64,000 bases of DNA from Fulvivirga imtechensis AK7 (lineage in GTDB: Bacteria; Bacteroidota; Bacteroidia; Cytophagales; Cyclobacteriaceae), in contig NZ_AMZN01000006.1 of NCBI RefSeq assembly GCF_000331535.1, forward strand, positions 62,001 through 126,000. Direction: 5' to 3'. Below the pieces are notes generated by a model, which was not told the DNA's origin, ran no database searches, and was given only the letters and a program-made list of their open reading frames with translations. Positions 34,801 to 42,729 of the stretch are shown piece after piece (position 1 is the stretch's first letter; each line of letters opens with the position of its first letter). Position numbers and translations under genes: made by a program.

Positions 34801-35619
34801 GACTCCATAATCCTTATACCCTGACATGGGAGCGGACGCTGCAAAGAGATCAGGGCGGCTATTAAAAAGCATCCATGCACCCTGAGCCCCTTCTGACAGG
34901 CCGTGTATATATACTCTATTGGGATCTATTGGGTACACTTTAATTAATTGCTGAACAAGAGCTATCACACGTGCTGTGTAGCTGCCCAGTCCGTTACCAT
35001 GGTTCCATCCGTTTTTCATTTGAGGAAAAACAACAAACCCTGGCCAGTGTCTAGGATCGGAAGGAGATCGGTTTATGGCATCCAGATGCTGCTTGCCTCC
35101 ATGCTGTACGTTATGGTCATTGTTCCACATTCTAGGATTAGATTCTCCATAGCAGCTTCCTCCCCAGCAGTCTGCTCTTTCACCCGCCCCATGCATGAAT
35201 ATAATTAATGGGAATAGTTGCTCCTTGCTGGCTGTATCATAGCTATAATGAGTTGTTGAAGGATACGCCATCCTGAAATTGAGGAGCCATCGTGACCAGT
35301 TATATCCTCCATTATTGATTTTCGGGAGTACATCCACCTGATGAGGATCTGTTATAAAGTCTGCCTTATTAGGGTGATAGAACAACGAGAAGTCCTTGTA
35401 TTGTGAACTGTTAAAACCAGTCATTGCACCACCCGATGCGGCTCCGTAGTATGTACCCCGTACCAAAGTATCAGGGTGAGATAATGGAGGATTCGTTGTT
35501 GCATCTAAGCGATAACTCATAGTACCGGGTACTATAAAGTAATGCTGCTTGGGCACTTGAGCAGACACCATCTGCACTGCCAATATAAACACTATTACGA
35601 GGGTAATATTTGTTTTCAT
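31804..35619 (-). CDS. Large secreted esterase with FN3, PA14 and T9SS domains
   Basis: A 1271-residue exported protein. Signal peptide 1-20 (MVSAQ) is followed by a CE1/PHB-depolymerase-like esterase (about 30-355) with oxyanion HGAGER and nucleophile Ser in HGLSEGAQG. Next come two Ig-like segments, FN3 domains, a PA14 domain (FYTSSDDGSQLWIGNQMVVNNDG), two more FN3 domains, and a C-terminal type A T9SS sorting signal (VYPNPASPNN...GIYMVEISDG...RVIIR). PA14 often binds carbohydrate, so a polysaccharide-ester deacylase anchored at the surface is plausible. Start at 35619 is preferred to 35679 because it begins the signal peptide directly. Same operon as the GMC, Tat and acyltransferase genes. 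Confidence 0.88.
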   Translation of the reverse strand: MKTNITLVIVFILAVQMVSAQVPKQHYFIVPGTMSYRLDATTNPPLSHPDTLVRGTYYGAASGGAMTGFNSSQYKDFSLFYHPNKADFITDPHQVDVLPKINNGGYNWSRWLLNFRMAYPSTTHYSYDTASKEQLFPLIIFMHGAGERADCWGGSCYGESNPRMWNNDHNVQHGGKQHLDAINRSPSDPRHWPGFVVFPQMKNGWNHGNGLGSYTARVIALVQQLIKVYPIDPNRVYIHGLSEGAQGAWMLFNSRPDLFAASAPMSGYKDYGVFSTDVVGMDTTMIHIPIWQIQGGKDTRPKPSSTQNKMKKLRNVGGTPRYTEYAHLGHATWNTAYAEPDFFSWFLQHSKLTIHGYYGVKAVCEGDEVNVRLGISKGFDAYEWRKIADGDTVAFPPSPERDNEIIADELASYQVRFARGAEWTEWSEPYTITSKTRPTAVVKATGSSALPGLDGATTVTLTTDQQGLYYEWYKDGNLYLHDSTLNAITVSDPGAYSLIVKDEGLCKGNESNKIYVSNQPYTGALPAKPENVHASPSSASSINIYWEDKSTDELGFEVYRSADGTNYSWVTTTGPNILMYSDTLLSSNKLYYYKVRAYNMNGPSAPSNVASAQTLEDDKKPTSPGNFVFKHFNYTEHRLNVTGSNLADEHFTVHTDEIVLSWEPSQDNVGVTEYEVYFSDGTLAKTTTSTETIITGLQKEAVYSFYVVAKDAAGNVSNPSNSISVTTVFEGLYFNLYGGGTWDVVKDFSDWAIFASGSVENFKISIKDGIYVDDDYFAFDFFGYIYITNSGEYTFYTSSDDGSQLWIGNQMVVNNDGVHGMQERSGKITLSAGVYPITVKYFERSGGHGLQVSYKGPGIGKRQIPDNVLKSGNKPSVTLPPAPTNVSATADNTAFRIDLSWSHSGSGNPKFEIYRSANGTNFSLIHTTATGIISYQDTELHPSTTYWYKLKAVNANGSSGFSSTVSATSAPDVAPPSIPQNVVVRSKSESKIALSWDNSVDNVGVTEYVVSYSTTGGGSADRTGTATRNSTAAKTQSQTATSNSNGITIEDLAPETEYTFTVSALDASGNQSGDSDPITATTLSDNPLPVDFVSFNYVLEGNDVVLKWTTTNEVNNDYFSIERAENIEQFTSIGEVEGSGNTDGRVDYEFRDSNPLNIAYYRIKQVDLDGQSTLSKTIRVTLTNVFEELTVYPNPASPNNINIKGYVPTEKDRINIRFYDTMGKSSLAIETDPNTLLEGLNIDARNNLHPGIYMVEISDGINKSQKRVIIR

Positions 35620-35945
35620 TTTCAATGTCTTTAGACACCTTTTTTCAAAGGTAGTAATTATTTTTAAGTAAATAATCATCCGATCAGATGTAATTTTCTT
35701 GGGTTTTTTTCAGATTATTTTCATCAATCGTTTGTTGGCTTAAAAAACCCTATTCTGATCTATATTTCAATAAAATCATCTTATAATTTTATTAGTAACA
35801 CCTTTCGTAAAGCGTGGGATAACACATGCTTTAGTTGAAAAACAAGCGGTTATGGGAAATGTTTAGAGGCAGGATAAAGAAATTCTCTTTCCTGGTTCGG
35901 TGTTTAAACTAAGAAATGATGGAGAATGACCATATCATTTTAAAT

Positions 35946-37319
35946 TTACCGCTCCACCTGCAATATCCAGGCATCCTTAAATTCAAAACGGCTTATTTTT
36001 CTGATTTGATTTCGCGCCTCAATGGCTGTTGTTCGGTCTTCGCTGAATCTAATGTATACATAGTTTAATTCCCTTTGAGGACTGTAACCGGAAAGGGCTT
36101 CATAGCCGTACGAACGTAAGTTTTTGATATATGATTCTGCATTTTGCTTGCTTCTATATGCACCAACCACCACATAATAGCCCGGCTTCATGCCTGCAAC
36201 AGGATCGGTTTTTTCCGTCTTTATAATGGGCTCATCGGCAGGTTCTGTAATAGGAATAACTTCATCAGGTCCTTCCTCCTCATACTCTTCTTCAATAAAT
36301 GTCTGCTCTGGTTCTTCCACTTCTTTATCTTCCACTTCAGTAACCGTTTCTTCCTCCTCGTCCTCTTCCTCAGGTTCTGCTATTGCATTCTCCTCTACCT
36401 GGGGCTTTTTAGGCTTCGAGGTGGGTGAGGGAATAATAGATTCTCTTTTATTCTTTTTTCCAAGGCGTATACCCAGTTGGAATTCATGAGTTCCATTACC
36501 AAACCCGGTGACTACTTCCGGGGCAAATTCATAGGAATATCCGACTTTGAGGAAGTTATTGACATTAAGGCCGAGAAAAGCATTCGCCCCTACATCTTGT
36601 TTGTAGCTTCCACCTATCCAGATCAGGTTATCATAGGTGAGCACGGCCAATCCGCCCAGTTGATTTTTGCTTTTTTCATCGGTCTGATAAAAAACAACCG
36701 GTTCCAGTTGAACGCGCGGTCCTAGATCAAATTTATATCCCAGGGAAGAGAATGTGATTTTTGTGGCTTCGATCCCCAGCTCTTCAAAATGGTACTCCTG
36801 TAGAAATTTGGATTCTACAAGACGTGGCAATGAAAAGCCCAGGGTCAGTTTTTCAATGTTAAGGCTCATCCCAAACTGCCCCGCCATGTAATAGCTTTTG
36901 TCCAGGGTATTAGTAAGCGCCCTATCGGTAATAACAAAGTCGATATCATTACGCCCCACACCAACGGTGAGCCCAAAAGATAGCCTGCTCATTCTTGATA
37001 GCTCCACACCATAGCTTAGGCCGGCACTGGTTTCATACGTGGAGAGCAAACCTCTGGTATCACTATAAAGGACAGCGCCCAGGGCAAGTTTACGCGAAAG
37101 CGGAACCTGGAAGTTGATATTTGTGGTAACGGGAGCGCCTTCAACTCCTACCCACTGCTGCCGGTGATTTACATTTGCCTCAGTATAGCCCGATTGACCA
37201 ATGAATGATGGGTTATACAGTGCAGGATTAAAGAAAAACTGATTGTAAACCGGCATTTGTTGACCAGATGCAAGTGTACAGACAAAAGTGATAAGCAGGA
37301 GGGCTAGGGTTCTCTTCAT
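35946..37319 (-). CDS. PorP/SprF-family outer-membrane protein fused to a SPOR domain
   Basis: A 457-residue protein. The signal peptide (1-19) leads to a PorP/SprF beta-barrel domain (about 20-300: MPVYNQFFFNPALYNPSFIGQSGY...NHRQQWVGVEGAP). PorP/SprF proteins assist T9SS export or surface anchoring of partner proteins, especially those with type B sorting signals. A strongly acidic linker (about 310-385) follows, then a SPOR domain (about 385-457: GYYVVVGAYRSKQNAESYIKNL) that binds denuded peptidoglycan. Its gene lies 11 bp after the 1760-residue protein that has a type B signal, so the pair is a matched exporter and cargo. The SPOR fusion is uncommon in my knowledge. Confidence 0.88.
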   Translation of the reverse strand: MKRTLALLLITFVCTLASGQQMPVYNQFFFNPALYNPSFIGQSGYTEANVNHRQQWVGVEGAPVTTNINFQVPLSRKLALGAVLYSDTRGLLSTYETSAGLSYGVELSRMSRLSFGLTVGVGRNDIDFVITDRALTNTLDKSYYMAGQFGMSLNIEKLTLGFSLPRLVESKFLQEYHFEELGIEATKITFSSLGYKFDLGPRVQLEPVVFYQTDEKSKNQLGGLAVLTYDNLIWIGGSYKQDVGANAFLGLNVNNFLKVGYSYEFAPEVVTGFGNGTHEFQLGIRLGKKNKRESIIPSPTSKPKKPQVEENAIAEPEEEDEEEETVTEVEDKEVEEPEQTFIEEEYEEEGPDEVIPITEPADEPIIKTEKTDPVAGMKPGYYVVVGAYRSKQNAESYIKNLRSYGYEALSGYSPQRELNYVYIRFSEDRTTAIEARNQIRKISRFEFKDAWILQVER

Positions 37320-37330
37320 TTCACGCTCGA

Positions 37331-40300
37331 CTATCTAATTACTGTTATACTTCCTGATTTCGAATTTTTATTATCACACTGGATCACATAGTAGTAAACT
37401 CCTTCAGGAAGGTCGTCACCATTAAGCTGTGCTTCCCAATTGTTCATATACGGGAATGCTTCATACACCTTGGAGCCTTGCCGGTTAAAGATATACAGTT
37501 GGCAGGATTCATAGGTGCTCAGGTCAGGGTCTAAGATCCAGGTATCGTTTTCACCATCCCGGTTCGGGCTAAACATTTTCATGGGAAACTCCAGGTCGGG
37601 AAACTGTGATACCACATAAATTGTTACCTGATCCGTTCCTGTAAGGTTTTGATTATCAGTTATCATTAATTCAAAAGTGTACTCCCCTGCGGCCAGTCCT
37701 GATATATTCAGTGTGTCGCTGTCGGCTCCTTCCAGTTGTACCAGTCCACCGGATATCTGTGTCCAGGCGAAAGATTCGGCAAAACCCTCGCTTGTCATTT
37801 GACCAATAAGTTGTGCTGCATTCTCCGGAAGTATTATTGTCTGGTCTTCGCCTGCATAGACTACCGGTGGGGTTGCTTCTATCTGTTCACTGGCGATAAC
37901 AGTCACTTTTACATTATCCCTGTCAGTTAATCCACCATCATCCACCACCTCTAATGTGAAGACATAGATGCCTTCTATTAGGTTCGACACAGAAAGTGTA
38001 GCGGTATTCTGGCCTGACAGGGTAGGGTTATTAGGGCCGTTTGCCAGAAACCAGTTGTAGCTGACTATAGTGCCGTCAGAGTCACTGCCTGAGCCATTGA
38101 TCTGAACAGCATTCTCCGGTAGTTCAACCAGTAGGTCAGGACCTGCGTTTGCAGTAGGATCCAGGTTAAATGATTCGGGGAATACAGTCACTTTTACTTC
38201 ATCGAAATTCTCCGCGCCATCGTCATCCATAGCTGTAAAACGGAATATGTATGTACCTTGTACAAGGTCCGATAGAGAAAGGGAGTTTTGATTAACATCA
38301 CTTGTAGTAACTGTCGGGCCACTTACCTTATCCCATATCACAGAAGCTATGGTGCCATCATTATCACTGGCGGAGCCGTTCAGCGTGGCGGTGTTTGTGG
38401 GTAATTTTATACTTTGATCGGCTCCGGCATTTACGATAGGAGCCAGGTTGGTGTTCTCGGGTAACACAGCAACGATTACCTCATCAGATCCTTTGGCGCC
38501 ATCGTCATCCGTAGCCGACAACCTAAACAGGTATGAGCCTTCCACCATGTTGGTAACTGTTAGCTTGGGCTGATTGGTTCCGGATAGGGTAGCATCAGGG
38601 CCGCTCACTTTAGTCCAGATGTATGAAACCACCGTTCCATCGCTATCACTTGCCGACCCGTTGATCACAGTGGCATTCTCCGGCAGTACGAGCGTAATAT
38701 CTGCTCCTGAATTTACGGAAGGCGGCTGATTGACAGTTTCCGGAAGTACTGTAAGTATCATTTCATCAGTAGCGGTATCACCATCGTCATCTGTCACCAT
38801 CAGTCTGAATTTATAGGTGCCCTCTACCAGGCTGCTGGCCGTTAATGTTGCACTTGTTGTATTGCTAAGCGTAGAGGCTGGCCCACTGACTTTTGTCCAT
38901 AGGTATGAAACAATAGCTCCATCTGCATCGCTACCGGAGCCTGAGATATTAATGGTGTTTGTTGGCAATATGATCGTTCTGTCCGAACCGGCATTGGCAA
39001 CAGGCTTTTGATTGACGGAAGCTGATTGTACCGTTACTACAACATTATCTTCATCAGTGGCGCCATCATCATCTGTAACTGTTAAATTGAATGTATAGGC
39101 TCCTTCCACCAGATCGCTTACAGATAATGTCGCACTGCCGCTACCTGCAAGTGTGGCAGTAGAAGGGCCACTTAGCTGAGTCCATACATAGCTCACTATT
39201 GTGCCATCAGGATCACTGGCAGAACCAATAATGTTGGTGCTGTTTGTAGGCAGTATAAGCAAGATATCACTACCCGCCTGTGCTACCGGAGCCTGGTTTA
39301 CAATTTCCGGATTGACAGTGACGATTACATCGTCGCTATGCGAAGCGCCTTTATTGTCGGTTACTTTTAAGGAAAAAACATAGGTGCCCTCTAACATGTT
39401 TGTCACGGTAAGAGTGGGAGTACCCGTATTGGACAGGTCGGCAGCCGGGCCGGTTTTTTTCGTCCAGGCGTATGCCGCTATTGATCCGTCAGAATCCGAA
39501 CCGGTACCTGTAATGGTCACTGTATTGGTCGGAAGAGTAATGCTTTTATTGGGGCCTGCATTAGCAATTGGGGCCTGATTGGTTGCTTCGGGATTTACAG
39601 TGACCACAGCAAGGTCAGCCTTTGAGCCACCATCATTATCAGTTACTGTCAGCCGCATGGTATATGTGCCTTCCACCAGATTGCTCATGGTCAGGGTAGG
39701 AGTATTCTGATTAGTTAGGGTGAAAGTAATAGGTCCGTTTACCTTAGTCCAGGCATATGTCACAATTGTGCCGTCACTGTCGCTGGCGGTTCCGGTGAGG
39801 TTTACAGTATTTGTCGGTAAGGTGATAGACTTGTCGGGGCCGGCAGATACGGTAGGTAGTACGTTTGTTGCCGTTACAAAAATTTCAACATCGTCTTCTG
39901 AGGTGGCCCCGTCATCATCGGTAGCGCTGAACCGGAAGGTATAATTACCTTCGATAAGGTCAGTAACCGAGAGGGTGTTGCCACTGACAGTAAAAGAGGC
40001 TGCTGGTCCCGCTACCTGTACCCATTGGGTAGATGCAATCGTGCCATCATTGTCAGAAGCAGTTCCGGTAATATCCGTACTATTTGCCGGCAAAACGAGG
40101 CTGACATCAGCTCCTGCAGAGACTACCGGAGGGACATTGATGGCTGAGACGGTCACCTGTGCATTGTCCGTGTCGGTGGCTCCTTTGTCATCCGTTACCA
40201 GGAGCTCAAATACATACACTCCTTCTGCAAGATCGCTTACATTAAGTGTATTAGTGTTGCTCCCCGAAATTGTGGCAGTAGACGGCCCGGATAGCTGTGT

Positions 40301-42613
40301 CCATAGATAGCTTGAAATTGTGCCGTCTGCATCAGTTCCGGTGCCATTAAGGGTTGTAGAATTAGCGGGTAGAGTAATACTTTTATCAGCTCCTGCATTG
40401 GCCACAGGGGCCTGATTCACAGTTTCGGGAGCTACCACTACGCTTACTTCATCGAAATGCACGGCACCTTCATTATCTGTTACGGTTAGTCTGAATACAT
40501 AAGTGCCTGCCACAAGATTACTGGCAGTGAGCGTTGCAGTGCTCTGGCCGGAAAGTGAAAATGTAGACGGGCCTGATCTTTTTGTCCAAAGATAAGTGGC
40601 TATTGAGCCATCAGCATCAGATCCACTGCCGTTAAATATTACGGAATTAACAGGGAGTGTTATGTTTTTGTCCGGCCCGGCGTTTGCCACCGGAGCTATA
40701 TTCACCGGAGCAGGCTGAACGATAACACGCATAATATCGGCATCCTGGGCGCCATCATCGTCAGTTACCGTCAGTTGAAACTGGTAAGTCCCTTCAATAA
40801 GGGAGGTAACGGTGGCTTCTGCGTTGCTGGCATTTGTGATGGTGATGGTGCTCGGCCCGCTTATTTGTTCCCAAAGATATGTGGTAATAGATCCATCGGG
40901 ATCAGAACCAGTGCCTGGTAAGGTGGTTGAATTGGTGGGTAATGTCAAAGTAATGTCAGACCCCGCATTAGCGGTTGGATTTTGATTGACAGCGATCACC
41001 GAAACAATGACATTGTCAAAACCGGTGGCGCCATCATCATCGGTTACGGTGAGTCTAAATTCATAAATACCCTCAGTCATTCCTGATACGGTTACAGTGG
41101 GTTTATCGGTGTTAGCCAAAGTGGCCGAAGGGCCACTGAGTTGTTCCCAAAGATAAGCTGCAATCGAGCCGTCACTATCGCTACCACTTCCGGCAATTGT
41201 AGTACTGTTTGTCGGAAGGTTTATCGTCTGATCTGCCCCTGCATTTGCCACGGGAGGGTTGTTAACCGCTTCGGGGTTTACAATAACATTGACCTCGTCA
41301 AAGGATGAAGCGCCATCGTCATCCTGTACTGTTAACCTGAACTTATAGGTGCCTTCAATAAGGGTTGCGGCCGTGAGTGTAATAGTACCGGCCCCGGTAA
41401 GTGCGGCAGTTGACGGTCCTGAGCGTTGTGTCCAGGCATAGCTGACAATGCTGCCATCGCTGTCTGTTGCTGTTCCGGTAATATTTGTGCTATTGATAGG
41501 CAGTGTGATTGTAATGTCAGGCCCTGCATTAACAGAAGGGGCCACATTGGTCACTTCAGGGTTAACTGTCACCGCTACATCATCACTTGCAGAAATACCA
41601 CTGTCATCCGTCACGGTTAGTCTAAAGGTATAAATACCCTGAACCAGGTCGCTGGCAGTAAGCGTAGCTGTGTTCTGATTTGTTAATGTTGCGGCCGGTC
41701 CTGATATCTGTGTCCAGGCATAGGAGCTGATAGTGCCATCGGGATCGCTGCCGGAGCCTGACAGCACAACAGTATTGGTAGGCAATGTGATCGCCTGATC
41801 CGGTCCCGCGTTAGCAGTTGGGTTTCCGCTGAGTGTTTTAGACAGCATCCATTCGTAAAGATTCGGATCATGATAAGTATGCCCGGTGTTATAGGCCCGG
41901 TTCCAGGAATTATGAGCTACACCTTCATAAGTAGTAAAGATAAGTTCTGCAGTAGGCTCGGGAGAAGTACAATCCTTGATTGAGTTGAACATGGCCAGAC
42001 CGCTGGCGTAACCAACCGTTTTATCCTGGTCGCCATGAAACGCCCATACCGGTATTTTTCTTTCGGAAATGATACAACCTTTTGATTTGTCTCCCCAAGC
42101 CGCAATAGGAGATATGGAAGCCAGCTTATTGGGTTCGTTAACTGCCATGTAGGCATATTTATACACACCATTAGAGCCCAGGCTCAAACCGGTAAGGTGT
42201 ATTTTGTTCACGTCTACACGGTAATTGTTCAAAGCATGCTTAAACACTTCATCAATGAAAGCTACTCCCCATGAAGGTTTGTCGCCTGGCAGTTGAGGAG
42301 CAACAACAATAAAACACTCCTGTACTCCATTGACAGTGAAGCACATATTATGTCCGTTTTTAATCTCTTTTGTAGGTCCGTGATTCTTTAATTTTTCCAG
42401 TGCAGCGGGCGAACCGTCTCCTTTTTCTCCGGCACCATGCAGGAAAATCATTAACGGATATTTTTTTGTGGGGCTACTTGCATAGTCCGGGGGCAGATAC
42501 TCAAGATAGCCTGTACCTCCATCAGTACGGAGGGCAGTAAGCTGGGCGTAGGAATAGGTTGTACTAATACATAGCAGGACACACAGTAGTAGTAAGTTTC
42601 GGTTGATTTTCAT
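37331..42613 (-). CDS. Giant secreted esterase/adhesin with 15 PKD-like repeats and type B T9SS signal
   Basis: A 1760-residue exported protein. The signal peptide (1-23) is followed by a CE1-like esterase (about 25-270) with oxyanion HGAGEKGDG and nucleophile Ser in LTGLSLGSNGVYK. Fifteen tandem PKD/REJ-like beta domains of about 90 residues follow, each opening with a (P-x-A-NAG-x-D-x-x-I-x-LP-x-N) motif and closing with Y-x-F-x-L-x-VTDDDG. The C-terminus is a type B (CHU_C/gliding-associated) T9SS domain, FSPNRDGENDTW...LPEGVYYYVIQC. The repeats form a rigid stalk that may hold the esterase away from the cell. It is in an operon with PorP-SPOR. Confidence 0.92.
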   Translation of the reverse strand: MKINRNLLLLCVLLCISTTYSYAQLTALRTDGGTGYLEYLPPDYASSPTKKYPLMIFLHGAGEKGDGSPAALEKLKNHGPTKEIKNGHNMCFTVNGVQECFIVVAPQLPGDKPSWGVAFIDEVFKHALNNYRVDVNKIHLTGLSLGSNGVYKYAYMAVNEPNKLASISPIAAWGDKSKGCIISERKIPVWAFHGDQDKTVGYASGLAMFNSIKDCTSPEPTAELIFTTYEGVAHNSWNRAYNTGHTYHDPNLYEWMLSKTLSGNPTANAGPDQAITLPTNTVVLSGSGSDPDGTISSYAWTQISGPAATLTNQNTATLTASDLVQGIYTFRLTVTDDSGISASDDVAVTVNPEVTNVAPSVNAGPDITITLPINSTNITGTATDSDGSIVSYAWTQRSGPSTAALTGAGTITLTAATLIEGTYKFRLTVQDDDGASSFDEVNVIVNPEAVNNPPVANAGADQTINLPTNSTTIAGSGSDSDGSIAAYLWEQLSGPSATLANTDKPTVTVSGMTEGIYEFRLTVTDDDGATGFDNVIVSVIAVNQNPTANAGSDITLTLPTNSTTLPGTGSDPDGSITTYLWEQISGPSTITITNASNAEATVTSLIEGTYQFQLTVTDDDGAQDADIMRVIVQPAPVNIAPVANAGPDKNITLPVNSVIFNGSGSDADGSIATYLWTKRSGPSTFSLSGQSTATLTASNLVAGTYVFRLTVTDNEGAVHFDEVSVVVAPETVNQAPVANAGADKSITLPANSTTLNGTGTDADGTISSYLWTQLSGPSTATISGSNTNTLNVSDLAEGVYVFELLVTDDKGATDTDNAQVTVSAINVPPVVSAGADVSLVLPANSTDITGTASDNDGTIASTQWVQVAGPAASFTVSGNTLSVTDLIEGNYTFRFSATDDDGATSEDDVEIFVTATNVLPTVSAGPDKSITLPTNTVNLTGTASDSDGTIVTYAWTKVNGPITFTLTNQNTPTLTMSNLVEGTYTMRLTVTDNDGGSKADLAVVTVNPEATNQAPIANAGPNKSITLPTNTVTITGTGSDSDGSIAAYAWTKKTGPAADLSNTGTPTLTVTNMLEGTYVFSLKVTDNKGASHSDDVIVTVNPEIVNQAPVAQAGSDILLILPTNSTNIIGSASDPDGTIVSYVWTQLSGPSTATLAGSGSATLSVSDLVEGAYTFNLTVTDDDGATDEDNVVVTVQSASVNQKPVANAGSDRTIILPTNTINISGSGSDADGAIVSYLWTKVSGPASTLSNTTSATLTASSLVEGTYKFRLMVTDDDGDTATDEMILTVLPETVNQPPSVNSGADITLVLPENATVINGSASDSDGTVVSYIWTKVSGPDATLSGTNQPKLTVTNMVEGSYLFRLSATDDDGAKGSDEVIVAVLPENTNLAPIVNAGADQSIKLPTNTATLNGSASDNDGTIASVIWDKVSGPTVTTSDVNQNSLSLSDLVQGTYIFRFTAMDDDGAENFDEVKVTVFPESFNLDPTANAGPDLLVELPENAVQINGSGSDSDGTIVSYNWFLANGPNNPTLSGQNTATLSVSNLIEGIYVFTLEVVDDGGLTDRDNVKVTVIASEQIEATPPVVYAGEDQTIILPENAAQLIGQMTSEGFAESFAWTQISGGLVQLEGADSDTLNISGLAAGEYTFELMITDNQNLTGTDQVTIYVVSQFPDLEFPMKMFSPNRDGENDTWILDPDLSTYESCQLYIFNRQGSKVYEAFPYMNNWEAQLNGDDLPEGVYYYVIQCDNKNSKSGSITVIR

Positions 42614-42729
42614 TGCAACTGTGAATTAATATTTGCTGCCAGCCAATAAAAGACAAGTTAGCAAAAAAGCATTTAGTTTATTAATCAATTGATGTTAAAT
42701 AGCACTGAATGCAAATTCGCTTCTCAAAT

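Noticed and set aside
37331-42613. Tandem DNA repeats that could suggest a repeat array
   Set aside because: The periodicity is of coding PKD-like domains of about 270 bp, not a CRISPR or satellite.
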